A stretch of 64,000 nucleotides of DNA from assembly GCA_035948315.1 (NCBI GenBank), contig DASZJG010000053.1, forward strand, positions 50,949 through 114,948. The letters run 5' to 3'. Positions 24,729 to 33,159 of the stretch are shown here, piece by piece. The stretch's first letter is position 1. Each line of letters begins with the position of its first letter. The notes beneath the pieces are model-generated. The model searched no databases. It was not told the DNA's origin and was given only the letters and a program-made list of their open reading frames with translations. The translations under genes were made by a program, and so were the position numbers. Source of the stretch: CAJCJE01 sp035948315 (GTDB lineage: Bacteria; Actinomycetota; Actinomycetes; Mycobacteriales; Pseudonocardiaceae).

Positions 24729-25237
24729 CACTCCGTCCCGGTGACCGCCGCGCGGCGGTTGGCGGAGAGGGTGCCGAGCACGGCGATGCCGTGTTGCAGT
24801 TGGTCGCGGAAGCCGGTGCGGGCGTCCGGCGGGAGGTCGGCGAGGAGTTCCTGTTCGATCTGCAACACCAGCGGGTTGCACTGGGCGAGCAGTTCGCGGC
24901 CTTCGTCGGTCAGCTGGGCGAGCAGGATGCGCTTGTTGTTCTCCTGCGGCTCGCGCGCGATCACGCCGCGCTTCTCCAGACTGAGCACCATCTCGTGCAT
25001 GGTCTGCGGGCGCAGGAACGAGCGCCGCGCCAGTTGCGCCGAGGACAACGGTCCTCTGCTGTCGAGCACGGTCAACGCGGTGTACTGCAGGGTCGTCACG
25101 CCGAGCTGCCGGAGAGCGTCGTCCATCAGCGCCCTGATGACCAGCTCAAGGCGCTTCACCAGGTACAGCGTCAAGGGCATTTCGGCGGCCGCAAGACCGC
25201 CATCGGTACTCCAGCCCCGCTCGGTGTCGATGTCCAC
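24728..25237 (-). CDS. MarR-family transcriptional regulator
   Basis: 169 residues from a GTG at 25237. A winged helix is visible (LGVTTLQYTALTVLDSRGPLSSAQLARRSFLRPQTMHEMVLSLEKRGVIAREP, wing NNKRILLAQLTDEG) with flanking dimerisation helices. It follows the MFS exporter gene by 41 bases on the same strand and converges on the hydroxycinnamate operon. It may repress the exporter, the ferulate genes, or both. Ligands of close functional relatives are phenolic acids or their CoA esters. Confidence 0.88.
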   Translation of the reverse strand: MDIDTERGWSTDGGLAAAEMPLTLYLVKRLELVIRALMDDALRQLGVTTLQYTALTVLDSRGPLSSAQLARRSFLRPQTMHEMVLSLEKRGVIAREPQENNKRILLAQLTDEGRELLAQCNPLVLQIEQELLADLPPDARTGFRDQLQHGIAVLGTLSANRRAAVTGTE

Positions 25238-25278
25238 CGAGCCATGATCCCACCTGTCGTCGGGGCGTGTTCACCTGC

Positions 25279-26901
25279 TCACTCTTTGTTCGTACGCGTC
25301 TGGCGCGGATGCACGTTCATCGCGAACAGATGCTCGACCGTGCGCGTTTCGGTTTCCGCAAGCGCAAGAACGCGATCGAGGTTGCTCTGTTCGGACGCGG
25401 TCAGCCGATCGTTGTGCTGCCGAAGGTGTTCGCCCCAGGAAACGACGCTGAACTGCTCGACGAACCGGGCCGCGTCCTCGCCCGCGCGGTAGAGCCGCCA
25501 GCGCTGGGCGCCGGTGCGTCGCCGGGTCAACTCCACCTGCCGCATGGCCGCGACGAACTCGTCGACGTCCCCGTCCGCGACCCGGTAGGTGGCGCTGACC
25601 AGGACCGGGCCGTCGTGCGGAGCGGGCTCGAAGACCAGTGCGGGCTCGGGCATCGGGGGTGCGGCGCGCAGGTCGAAGGTGCCGGTGCGGGCGTGCAGCG
25701 GCAGGATTCGCACGCTCGCCGCCACCAGCACCAGCAGACCGGCGCTGATGGCGAGCGCGGCGCCCAGGCCGATCCCGTTGGCCAGCAGGCCCCACAGGAA
25801 CGCGGCGATCGCCTGCGCGCCCATGAACGCGAGGATGTACGCGGCCATGCCGCGCGCCCGCACCCAGGCCGGCACCGCGAGTTGCAGGGTCGCGTTGAGG
25901 GTGGACAACGTCATGATCCACGCGAGCCCGGCCACGATCAGCAGCACGGCGGTCGGGACGACCGGGAAGAACCCGACCGCCAGCGTGCCGATGCCGAAGG
26001 TGACCGCGGACGCGGCCAGCACCACGTTGGCCGAGTACCGGGCGCGCAACCGGGGCAGCAGCACCGCGCCCGCGACCGCGCCGATGCCCAGCGCGCCGAG
26101 CAGGACGCCGTAACCGCCCGCGCCGAGCCTCAGTCGCGAACTCGCGGCCACCGGGAGCAACGCCCACAACGCACTGGCCGGAGCCGCGAACAGCACCGAG
26201 CGCAGGATGATCCGCCGCACGCCCGGCGCGGCGCGCAGATAGCGCAGGCCGGAGAAGATGGCCTCGCTGAGCGGTTCCGGATCCGACGTTGTCTCGGACT
26301 TGGGCCGGTGCCAGGCGAACGTGGCGTACGCGATGCCCAGGAACGAGATCGCGTTCAACGCGAACACCGGCGCCGGGCCGAGCAGCGCGACCAGGAAACC
26401 GGCGATCGCCGGGCCGACCGCCCGCGCGCCGTTCACGGTGATGCTGCCCAGTGCCGCCGCGGCCGGGATCTCCGCCCTGGGCACCAGTTCCGGCTGGATC
26501 GCCTGCCAGGCCGGCGCGGTCAACGCGGATCCGCAGCCGATCAGGAAGGTGAAGCCGAGCAGCACGGCCGGGCTCGCGCCGCCGACCGCGGTGAGCACCG
26601 CGAGCAGCCCGACGCACAGCGCCACGACCGTGCTGGTCACCCAGAGCAGCTTGCGCCGGTCCATGGTGTCCGCGAAGACACCGGCCGGCAGCGACAGGAA
26701 CAGCACCGGAAGCAGGCTCGCGGTCTGCACCAGCGACACCAGCGCGGCCGAGTCCGGCCTGCCGACCAGCAACCACTGCGCGGCCACGGTCTGCATCCAG
26801 GTGCCGATGTTCGACCCGAGCTGGGCCAGGAACAGCATCCGATACGTGCCCCGGCGCAGGGGCGCCCAGGGCGAGATTCGCGTGGCCGCGCTGGTTGTCA
26901 T
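25279..26901 (-). CDS. MFS exporter (EntS/MFS_3 type) with C-terminal soluble domain
   Basis: 540 residues from the ATG at 26901. Twelve-helix major facilitator architecture, with LGSNIGTWMQTVAAQWLL at the start and DTMDRRKLLW in the loop between helices 2 and 3. The last 110 or so residues (GPVLVSATYRVADGDVDEFVAAMRQVE, then RWRLYRAGEDAARFVEQFSVVSWGEHLRQH) form a soluble, ABM-like alpha/beta domain, known in this family. It probably exports a drug, siderophore or metabolite. It is upstream of the MarR gene in one presumed operon. Confidence 0.9.
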   Translation of the reverse strand: MTTSAATRISPWAPLRRGTYRMLFLAQLGSNIGTWMQTVAAQWLLVGRPDSAALVSLVQTASLLPVLFLSLPAGVFADTMDRRKLLWVTSTVVALCVGLLAVLTAVGGASPAVLLGFTFLIGCGSALTAPAWQAIQPELVPRAEIPAAAALGSITVNGARAVGPAIAGFLVALLGPAPVFALNAISFLGIAYATFAWHRPKSETTSDPEPLSEAIFSGLRYLRAAPGVRRIILRSVLFAAPASALWALLPVAASSRLRLGAGGYGVLLGALGIGAVAGAVLLPRLRARYSANVVLAASAVTFGIGTLAVGFFPVVPTAVLLIVAGLAWIMTLSTLNATLQLAVPAWVRARGMAAYILAFMGAQAIAAFLWGLLANGIGLGAALAISAGLLVLVAASVRILPLHARTGTFDLRAAPPMPEPALVFEPAPHDGPVLVSATYRVADGDVDEFVAAMRQVELTRRRTGAQRWRLYRAGEDAARFVEQFSVVSWGEHLRQHNDRLTASEQSNLDRVLALAETETRTVEHLFAMNVHPRQTRTNKE

Positions 26902-26929
26902 CCGCAGAGCCTGCCCGATCGGTGCCCGA

Positions 26930-27769
26930 TCAGGAACGCAGGAACGCCAGCAGTTCCGCGTTGAACTCGTCGGCGTGCGTGACGTTCAGGCCGTGCGGCG
27001 CGTCCTTGAGCACCACCAGCTTGCTGTCCTCGATCGCGGCCGCGGTCAGCTTGCCGGACGAGTCGAACGGCACGATCGCGTCCGAGTCGCCGTGGATGAC
27101 CAGTGTCGGAATGCTGAACCGGCCCAGGTCGTCGCGGAAGTCGGTCCTGGTGAACGCGGTCGTGCAGTCCAGCGTGCCCTTGGCCGAGGCGAACGCGGCG
27201 ATGGCCGCGTTGTAGGCGTGTACCTGGGGGCTGACCAGGTCGGTCCGGCCGCGCACGCTGAAGAAGTTGGTCACGAACCCGTCCACGAACGCGACCCGGT
27301 CGCCGCGGATGCCGTCGTGGAAGGAGGCCAGCGTGGCCTCGTCGATCGCGCCTTCGGGATGCTCGTCGTTCTTGAGCAGGAACGGCGGCACGGCCGCGGC
27401 GAACACGGCCTTGGTGACCCGCTCGTTGCTGCCGTAGGTGCCGATGTAGCGGGCCACCTCGCCACCTCCCATGGAGAACCCGACCAGCGTCGCGTCCACC
27501 AGGTCCAGGTGCTCCATCAGGTGGTGCAGGTCGGCGACGAAGGTGTCGTAGTCGTAGCCGACCCACGGCTGCGAGGACTGGCCGAACCCTCTGCGGTCGT
27601 AGGTGATGACCCGGTATCCCTCGTCGACCAGCGCGGGCACCTGGTTCTCCCAGGACCGGCCGGACAACGGCCAACCGTGCACCAGCACGACGGGCCGGCC
27701 GGAGCCCGCGTCCTCGTAGTAGATCTCGATCGGCGCGCCGTTCTCCTCGCCAACGGTGAGACGTGCCAT
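26930..27769 (-). CDS. Cofactor-free chloroperoxidase-type alpha/beta hydrolase
   Basis: 279 residues from the ATG at 27769. The catalytic triad is readable: nucleophile in GFSMGGGEVARY (S99), Asp in IHGDSDAIVPF, His in DAPHGLNVTH. The oxyanion-side HGWPLSGRSWENQ and the GFSMGG elbow are typical of the non-haem halo/perhydrolase subgroup. In vivo it is more likely an esterase or lactonase, as peracid-driven halogenation is considered a side activity of the group. It lies 26 bases before the SnoaL gene in transcript order and 28 bases after it precedes the MFS gene. Confidence 0.88.
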   Translation of the reverse strand: MARLTVGEENGAPIEIYYEDAGSGRPVVLVHGWPLSGRSWENQVPALVDEGYRVITYDRRGFGQSSQPWVGYDYDTFVADLHHLMEHLDLVDATLVGFSMGGGEVARYIGTYGSNERVTKAVFAAAVPPFLLKNDEHPEGAIDEATLASFHDGIRGDRVAFVDGFVTNFFSVRGRTDLVSPQVHAYNAAIAAFASAKGTLDCTTAFTRTDFRDDLGRFSIPTLVIHGDSDAIVPFDSSGKLTAAAIEDSKLVVLKDAPHGLNVTHADEFNAELLAFLRS

Positions 27770-27795
27770 GGCTGACGTCCTTTCTCGCGTGTTGC

Positions 27796-28107
27796 TCAGG
27801 CCTGACCGGTTTCGAAGCGGGTGATCTTGTCGCCGTCCACGAAGAACTGCCACCTGGTGCGCATCGTGCCCCAGGTGTCGTTGGTGACGCCCGCGATGAG
27901 CGAAAGGCCGTCGTCGGAGGAGGACTCGATCTCGATCCGGCCGTTCGTGGTGAACATCTCCCGGTCCAGCCAGGCGGCCAGGTTGCGCTCGCTGCCGTCG
28001 TCGGACATGGAGGCGCCGTCGGCGAACAGCGCGAGCACCGTGTCCTTGTCGCCCGCGTTGATCGCGGTGACGAACTCCTCGACCACCGCGTTGGCGGATT
28101 CGGGCAT
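27796..28107 (-). CDS. Small SnoaL/NTF2-like protein
   Basis: 103 residues from the ATG at 28107. The pattern ANAVVEEFVTAINAGDKDTVLALFADGASMSDDG, with a later WQFFVDGDKITRFETGQ, fits the cone-shaped SnoaL/NTF2-like fold used by cyclases, isomerases and ligand-binding proteins. No catalytic residues can be assigned. It precedes the chloroperoxidase-type hydrolase in the same direction and is probably the first gene of that transcript, behind an operator-like GAGAGCGCTCTC. Confidence 0.8.
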   Translation of the reverse strand: MPESANAVVEEFVTAINAGDKDTVLALFADGASMSDDGSERNLAAWLDREMFTTNGRIEIESSSDDGLSLIAGVTNDTWGTMRTRWQFFVDGDKITRFETGQA

Positions 28108-28190
28108 GGTCCCTCCAGCGGGTTCCCCTGGTGTGGGGGACGGGTCTGTCCGGATCGCACAATACGGACTTCGCCCCGCTTCGCCACGGG

Positions 28191-28202
28191 GAGAGCGCTC
28201 TC
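28191..28202. promoter_or_regulatory. CebR/LacI-like operator, left copy
   Basis: GAGAGCGCTCTC, a perfect 12-bp palindrome, lies 84 bases before the SnoaL start. Its core GAGCGCTC is the centre of CebR-type sites (TGGGAGCGCTCCCA) that respond to beta-linked oligosaccharides in actinomycetes. The family assignment is by motif only. Confidence 0.55.
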
Positions 28203-28295
28203 AGATCGGAAAAATGCAGGTGAAGGTGGGTTAAGCGGACTTCTCGACCCCGCCGGGGCGGGCACCACCGGTTGGAGCATTCCGGCCATGATCTC

Positions 28296-28347
28296 TTGAC
28301 ACAGTTGAAACGCCAGTAGTCTACTGACGTGCTGAGAGCGCTCTCAG
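28296..28347 (+). promoter_or_regulatory. Promoter with CebR/LacI-like operator for the secreted glycosidase
   Basis: TTGACA at 28296-28301 is a consensus -35 box. The -10 is less clear (TAGTCT at 28317 or TCTACT at 28320). The perfect 16-bp palindrome CTGAGAGCGCTCTCAG follows at 28332-28347, where a LacI-family repressor would block initiation. A 13-bp palindrome overlaps the presumed -10. The arrangement suggests induction by the enzyme's breakdown products. Confidence 0.6.
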
Positions 28348-28443
28348 AAGCCGAAGCGGCCGACCCGTAAGCGGCCGCAGCGGTGGTTGTCGCATGTCCT
28401 CGCAACGAAGCCAGACAGTGCACACCACGAAGGGCAAACCGGC

Positions 28444-30762
28444 ATGATCAGTACAGCACGGTCACCTCAGTTACCCGGCGCGGCGCGTCGGATGCGCAGG
28501 CTCGCGCTCGCCGCGGCCTCTGCCGCCATCCTCACCGCGTCGTTCGTCGCCACCGTCAGCACGGCCGCGACCGCGGCCCCGAAGGCCGAAACCCAGCTGT
28601 CCGAGACCGGCTGGACGGCAAGTACGAACACCGCGGCCGCCGGCGCCGACGCGGTCCCCAATGCCATCGACGGCAACCTCAACACCCGGTTCAGCTCGGA
28701 CGCCGTGCAGGCGCCCGGCATGTGGTTCCAGATCAACCTCGGCTCCAGCCAGAGCTTCAACCAGATCCAGTTGAACTCCGGCAACTGGCCGGGCGACTAC
28801 GCGGTCGGCTACAACGTCGAGGTCTCCACCAACGGCAGCAACTTCACCAGCGTGGCAACCGGATCGGGCTCGTCCTCGGTCGAGACGATCACCTTCGCCG
28901 ACCAGACCGCCCAGTACATCAGGGTCGTGCTGACCGCGGCCAGCAGCGGACCGTGGTGGTCGATCGCCGAGTTCACCGCCTACACCGACGGCTCGGGCGG
29001 CGGCACCGGCAACCCGCCGCCGACCGGCGGCAGCCTCGGCCCGAACGTGTACGTGTTCACGCCGAGCATGTCGCAGGCGAGCATCCAGAGCACCATCAAC
29101 ACGATCGACAACCAGCAGGCCGGAAACCAGTTCGGCACCCAGCGCGACGCGCTGCTGTTCGCGCCGGGCACCTACGGTTCGGCCGCGAGCCCGCTGACCA
29201 TCCCGGTCGGCTACTACACCAGCATCGCGGGCCTTGGCCAGAACCCGAACCAGGTGACCATCAACGGCACCATCGACGCCTACAACCAGTGCACCAACGG
29301 AGTGCAGACCCAGTGCTACGCGACCACCAACTTCTGGCGGTCCATCTCCAACCTGACGATCAACGTCGCCGGCCTCACCGGCTGCTTCAACGGTGAGGAC
29401 GTCTGGGCCGTCTCCCAGGCAGCACCGATGCGCCGCGTGCACATCAACGGCAACTTCACGTTGATGGACTACTGCGACGGCTCACCGGACTGGGCCAGCG
29501 GCGGCTTCATCGCGGATTCCCAGTTCACCGGCGGCAACATCGAGAACGGCTCGCAGCAGCAGTTCATGACCCGCAACAGCGCTCTCGACAGCTGGACCAA
29601 TGCCGTGTGGAACCAGGTGTTCTGCGGCGATCCGGGCGCGCCCGCGCAGAGCTTCGCCGGCAACTCCGGCGACACCGGTGGACCGCAGTCCTACACGACC
29701 CTGGGCACCTGCCCGACGACACAGGAGGAGCCCTACCTCTACACCGACTCCTCGGGCAACTACAACGTGTTCGTGCCCTCGGTGCAGACCAACTCCAACG
29801 GCCCGAGCTGGGTCAACGGCAACACGCCGGGCACCTCGCTGCCGTTCAACTCCTTCTACGTCGTCAACTCCGCCAGCACCGCGGCCACCATCAACGCGGC
29901 CCTGGCCGCCGGTGATAACCTGCTGATCACGCCTGGTGTGTACAACATCGGCAGCACGCTGAACGTGACGAAGGCGGATACCAAGATCGTCGGTCTCGGC
30001 TTCCCGACCCTGATCCCGACCAGCGGCAACATCACCATGAATGTCGCGGATGTCAGCGGGGTCAACGTCTCCGGGGTCATCTTCGACGCGGGCCCGAGCA
30101 CCTCGCCCGCCCTGCTCCAGGTCGGCACCCAGGGCTCGACCGCCAGCCACGCCGGTGACCCGGACAGCTTCGACGACGTGTTCTTCCGCGTCGGCGGTGC
30201 CGAAGCCGGTTCCGCGACAACGTCGTTCATCGACAACAGCAACAACTCGCTGATCGACGACGTGTGGGTGTGGCGGGCCGACCACGGTGCCGGCGCCGGT
30301 TCGTGGACGTCCGACCAGGGCGACACCGGCCTGACCGTGAACGGCAACAACGTCACCGCCTACGGCCTGGCCGTTGAGCATTTCCAGAAGAACGAAACGA
30401 TCTGGAACGGCCAGGGCGGCACGGTGATCTTCTTCCAGAACGAGAACCCGTACGAGGTGCCCAACCAGGCATCCTGGATGGCCAGCCCGACCCAGAACGG
30501 CTACCCGTCGTTCTACATCCCGAACGGCGTCACGAGTTTCCAGGGTTACGGGATGGGCAGCTATTCCTACTTCGACCAGGGCGTCAATATCGAGAACGCG
30601 ATGGCGTTCCAGGCACCGAACACCCCGGGCGTGCAGTTCCACGACCTGCTCACGGTGTTCCTCAACGGGGCGGGCGGCATCCAGTCCGTGATCAACGGCA
30701 CCGGACCCGCCGTGAGCCTCAGCAACTCCGGCCAACCAGGCGACGTCGTCTCCTACCCCTAA
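28444..30762 (+). CDS. Secreted discoidin (F5/8C, CBM32-like) plus right-handed beta-helix glycosidase, GH55-like
   Basis: 772 residues from the ATG at 28444. A signal peptide with an arginine-rich start (RRMRRLALAAASAA) ends near ATAAPKA. Residues about 50-185 form an F5/8 type C carbohydrate-binding domain (NAIDGNLNTRFSSD, QYIRVVLTAA, WWSIAEFTAY). A short Gly/Pro linker leads to a beta-helix catalytic region (NVYVFTPSMSQASIQSTI, DALLFAPGTYG, WAVSQAAPMRRVHI, WVWRADHGAG). Proteins of this kind are often listed as adenylyl cyclase, which I think is wrong. GH55-type exo-beta-1,3-glucanase is my best family match. Its CebR-like operator fits a role in glucan use. Confidence 0.8.
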   Translation: MISTARSPQLPGAARRMRRLALAAASAAILTASFVATVSTAATAAPKAETQLSETGWTASTNTAAAGADAVPNAIDGNLNTRFSSDAVQAPGMWFQINLGSSQSFNQIQLNSGNWPGDYAVGYNVEVSTNGSNFTSVATGSGSSSVETITFADQTAQYIRVVLTAASSGPWWSIAEFTAYTDGSGGGTGNPPPTGGSLGPNVYVFTPSMSQASIQSTINTIDNQQAGNQFGTQRDALLFAPGTYGSAASPLTIPVGYYTSIAGLGQNPNQVTINGTIDAYNQCTNGVQTQCYATTNFWRSISNLTINVAGLTGCFNGEDVWAVSQAAPMRRVHINGNFTLMDYCDGSPDWASGGFIADSQFTGGNIENGSQQQFMTRNSALDSWTNAVWNQVFCGDPGAPAQSFAGNSGDTGGPQSYTTLGTCPTTQEEPYLYTDSSGNYNVFVPSVQTNSNGPSWVNGNTPGTSLPFNSFYVVNSASTAATINAALAAGDNLLITPGVYNIGSTLNVTKADTKIVGLGFPTLIPTSGNITMNVADVSGVNVSGVIFDAGPSTSPALLQVGTQGSTASHAGDPDSFDDVFFRVGGAEAGSATTSFIDNSNNSLIDDVWVWRADHGAGAGSWTSDQGDTGLTVNGNNVTAYGLAVEHFQKNETIWNGQGGTVIFFQNENPYEVPNQASWMASPTQNGYPSFYIPNGVTSFQGYGMGSYSYFDQGVNIENAMAFQAPNTPGVQFHDLLTVFLNGAGGIQSVINGTGPAVSLSNSGQPGDVVSYP

Positions 30763-30768
30763 ACGGTT

Positions 30769-30798
30769 GGGGCGGCCCGGTTTTCTCCGGGCCGCCCC
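30769..30798. terminator. Strong hairpin between convergent genes
   Basis: Perfect 12-bp stem (GGGGCGGCCCGG and its complement) around the loop TTTTCT. It lies seven bases after the glycosidase stop and ten before the monooxygenase stop, so it is probably bidirectional. Confidence 0.85.
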
Positions 30799-30807
30799 AC
30801 CTCCGAT

Positions 30808-32025
30808 TCAGTCGAACCGCGCCAGCCACGCCGTGGTGTTCTCGCCCGAGCGGGTCATCTCCCACATCTGGTCGGGCTGGTTGAAGTTCTCCGCGAAGGC
30901 GTTGCCGACCCTCGGGTCCGTGCCCGCGCGGCCGAACACCTCGCCCATCTCCTCCGACGGCGGCCCGAGCAGCTGGTTCGACCAGCGCACGACCGGTTCC
31001 GCGATCGCCCACAGCCGGTCGGCCGCGCGCTGGCAGAACGCCTCGTCGTACACCTCGTCGGCGAGGATCTCCTCGGCCAGCGCGAACGCGCACCGCGAAC
31101 CCAGGTTCGCGCCCTGACCCGACGCCGGGTCGTTCACCGCCCACGCGTCGCCGACGGCCATGGCGAAGCGCCCGTTGGCCAGCCGCGCCCAGCCCTCGCG
31201 CACGGTCGGCGTGATCGCGCCCTGCAACACATCGATCGGCCGGGTCAGCTCGAACTCGCGTTCGTCGATCCGCTCGCGCAGCTTCGGCGCGTACTCGGTC
31301 ACCAGCTCCAGCACGGTCCGCTCGAACCCGCGCCGGTCCTCGGCGTGGTCGAACCGCGACAGCGCCTCCTGCGGCGTCCCCGGCACGCCCTCGATCACCA
31401 AGCCGTGCGCTGGGCCGTCGAAGGTGAGCAGCTTGGTGCAGAACATCTCGCCGACGCCCGGGATCACCTGGAAATGCACCCAGGACGGGTCGCTCGGCAC
31501 GATCCCGCGATACATGGCCGCGGTCAGCCTGCGCTGCGGCACCTCGAACGGCGAACGCCCCGGATCGCGCGGGAACAACCCGTGGAACCCGTTGCGCCCG
31601 CTCGCCACCACGACCAGGTCATGCCGCTCGGCAAGGCCCTCGACGACCGGGACGTCGATGTCCATGACCTTCAGTTCGCCGCCGCGATCGAGATAGTCCT
31701 CGACCAGACGCGGCAGGTAGAGCCGGAAATCCACGCCGCTACCCGGTTGGTCGAACTGGCCGCGAAAGGCGATCGGATGCTCGCCCTCGGCCGCCACGTT
31801 GATCCCGAACACGTCGGAATCCGGCGTCTCCCAGTGCGAAACGCCCAGCTCACGCTCGCGCGCCCGGGTCTGCTCGAACCGAACCACCATGTTCAACGGC
31901 GGCCCGGCGGCGACGTCGGCCACGTCCCGCTCCGCGTACAGGGTCGTTGCCGCGCCCGCCTGCTGTAGCCGTAACGCCAACTGAACCCCGGAAATCCCGG
32001 TTCCGATGATGGCGATGTCCGGCAT
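30808..32025 (-). CDS. Styrene monooxygenase-like FAD-dependent epoxidase (StyA type)
   Basis: 405 residues from the ATG at 32025. The FAD motif IAIIGTGISGVQLAL opens the protein. The StyA hallmarks VDFRLYLPRLVEDYLDRGG, DLVVVASGR, IDVLQGAITPTVREG, GDAWAVNDPASGQGAN and NFNQPDQMWE are all present. The family epoxidises aryl alkenes or indole using FADH2 delivered by a separate flavin reductase (StyB). No reductase lies in the window, so the enzyme is an orphan that must borrow reduced flavin, as the halogenase here must also do. The natural substrate is unknown. Confidence 0.87.
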   Translation of the reverse strand: MPDIAIIGTGISGVQLALRLQQAGAATTLYAERDVADVAAGPPLNMVVRFEQTRARERELGVSHWETPDSDVFGINVAAEGEHPIAFRGQFDQPGSGVDFRLYLPRLVEDYLDRGGELKVMDIDVPVVEGLAERHDLVVVASGRNGFHGLFPRDPGRSPFEVPQRRLTAAMYRGIVPSDPSWVHFQVIPGVGEMFCTKLLTFDGPAHGLVIEGVPGTPQEALSRFDHAEDRRGFERTVLELVTEYAPKLRERIDEREFELTRPIDVLQGAITPTVREGWARLANGRFAMAVGDAWAVNDPASGQGANLGSRCAFALAEEILADEVYDEAFCQRAADRLWAIAEPVVRWSNQLLGPPSEEMGEVFGRAGTDPRVGNAFAENFNQPDQMWEMTRSGENTTAWLARFD

Positions 32026-32154
32026 GTGAACCCCCTCTGTCTGCCGCCCGTGCCGCGAACCGTAACCACTGGCCCGTCAGTCCAGCGTCACGCACGTGTC
32101 AACGCCTGCGCTAGCCTTTGCGCGCTGTGCAGGGAGAAGCAAGGAGGAACAGCG

Positions 32155-32721
32155 GTGGGAGCCGTAATCTCATTCGAGGTCGACGAACAGGACGAGGCGT
32201 CCTTCGCCGACCTGCCCTGGCTGGTGACGTTCGAGCCGGACGACGACGAGGCGGGCCAGCAGTGGGACTCCTTCTCGTGCGGCCCCTACCTGCGGGATCA
32301 CGCGCTCGCCATCGCGGAGGCCGTCGCGTTCGAGCAGGAGGGCGTGATCGCCGTGGTCTCGCCCGTGCTGCCGGCGCTGACCCCGGACGACGTGGTGGCC
32401 ATCATCGAGGAGCGTCGGGCCGAGGCGATCGCGGCCGACTACGAGGATGACGAGGACGACGACGAGGACTTCGACGGTCCCGACCCGGACGTGGACGAGG
32501 TCGAGGAGGTCGTCGACGAGGACGATCTCGACGAGAGTGACGACGAAGCCGAGTTCGACGAGGCCGAATTCACCGACGATGACGACGATGTCGACGTGAT
32601 CGAGGTCGAGGTGGACGAGCTCGAGGTGCCGCTGCCCGAGGAGGTGCGCGCGGGCATCGAGACCGTGTTGACGCGGCTGCTGGCGCACACCGCGCCGGCC
32701 GTGCAGGCCGAGCCGGCCTGA
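32155..32721 (+). CDS. Highly acidic protein of unknown function
   Basis: 188 residues from a GTG at 32155 with AGGAGG seven bases upstream. The first 105 or so residues look like a small folded domain (FADLPWLVTFEPDDDEAGQQWDSF, HALAIAEAVAFEQEGVIAVVSPV). The next 70 are almost all Asp and Glu with a few hydrophobic residues, and the last 25 look helical again (EEVRAGIETVLTRLLAHT). I do not recognise a family. The acidic stretch could mimic nucleic acid or bind metal or basic proteins. A hairpin follows the stop. Confidence 0.8.
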   Translation: MGAVISFEVDEQDEASFADLPWLVTFEPDDDEAGQQWDSFSCGPYLRDHALAIAEAVAFEQEGVIAVVSPVLPALTPDDVVAIIEERRAEAIAADYEDDEDDDEDFDGPDPDVDEVEEVVDEDDLDESDDEAEFDEAEFTDDDDDVDVIEVEVDELEVPLPEEVRAGIETVLTRLLAHTAPAVQAEPA

Positions 32722-32731
32722 TGTCGCCCGA

Positions 32732-32761
32732 GTGGCCGGCCGCACATCGCGGACCGGCCAC
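32732..32761. terminator. Hairpin after the acidic-protein gene
   Basis: Arms GTGGCCGG and CCGGCCAC, perfect over 8 bp with a 14-base loop, start 11 bases past the stop codon. Confidence 0.55.
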
Positions 32762-32799
32762 CGGGAAAACGTCGGTGGCCTCGCCTACGCTGGTCGGTG

Positions 32800-33129
32800 A
32801 TGACGGCGACGGATCTGGAGCGGCTCAGCGACGACTCGGCGGGCGTGCCCGGCGAGGAGTGGGCCGCGCGTCAGTTCCACGGCAACAACCTGCGCATCGG
32901 CCGCAACCGCACCGTGCACCGGGTGTCCTTCCTCCCCGATGAGCGCGGTGTCGAGGTGCCCGCGCCGCACTGCCACACCGGATATTTCTCGGTCGGGCGG
33001 CCGTGGTGGAAGGTGTATTCGCCGACGCAGGACCGGGTCGACTGCGGTTTGTGCCTGGACAGCAGGCGCGGCCAGGCGGAACGGGGCGAGGACGGGCCGC
33101 GTCAGTTGGAGTTCAACCTGTCCCGCTGA
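32800..33129 (+). CDS. Small conserved-looking hypothetical protein
   Basis: 109 residues from the ATG at 32800. A GTG just before it is an alternative. The protein contains two Cys/His groups (PHCHTGYF and VDCGLCLDSRRG) that could bind a metal, and a Trp/Arg-rich middle (GRPWWKVYSPTQD). No family is recognised. It converges on the M48 peptidase gene with a 30-base gap. Confidence 0.65.
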   Translation: MTATDLERLSDDSAGVPGEEWAARQFHGNNLRIGRNRTVHRVSFLPDERGVEVPAPHCHTGYFSVGRPWWKVYSPTQDRVDCGLCLDSRRGQAERGEDGPRQLEFNLSR

Positions 33130-33159
33130 CTACTGTCCACAACGGACGGACGATTCCCC

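Larger units (their letters stand above)
28108..28443. other. Divergent control region between SnoaL/hydrolase genes and the secreted glycosidase
   Basis: No gene is present in these 336 bases. There is an operator-like GAGAGCGCTCTC at 28191-28202 on the SnoaL side and CTGAGAGCGCTCTCAG at 28332-28347 on the glycosidase side, together with a TTGACA -35-like box at 28296. A further palindrome, CAGTAGTCTACTG, spans 28315-28327. Confidence 0.6.

Noticed and set aside
28444..30762. Adenylyl cyclase
   Set aside because: Similar secreted actinobacterial proteins may carry this name in databases, but the signal peptide, discoidin domain and beta-helix region point to an extracellular carbohydrate-active enzyme.
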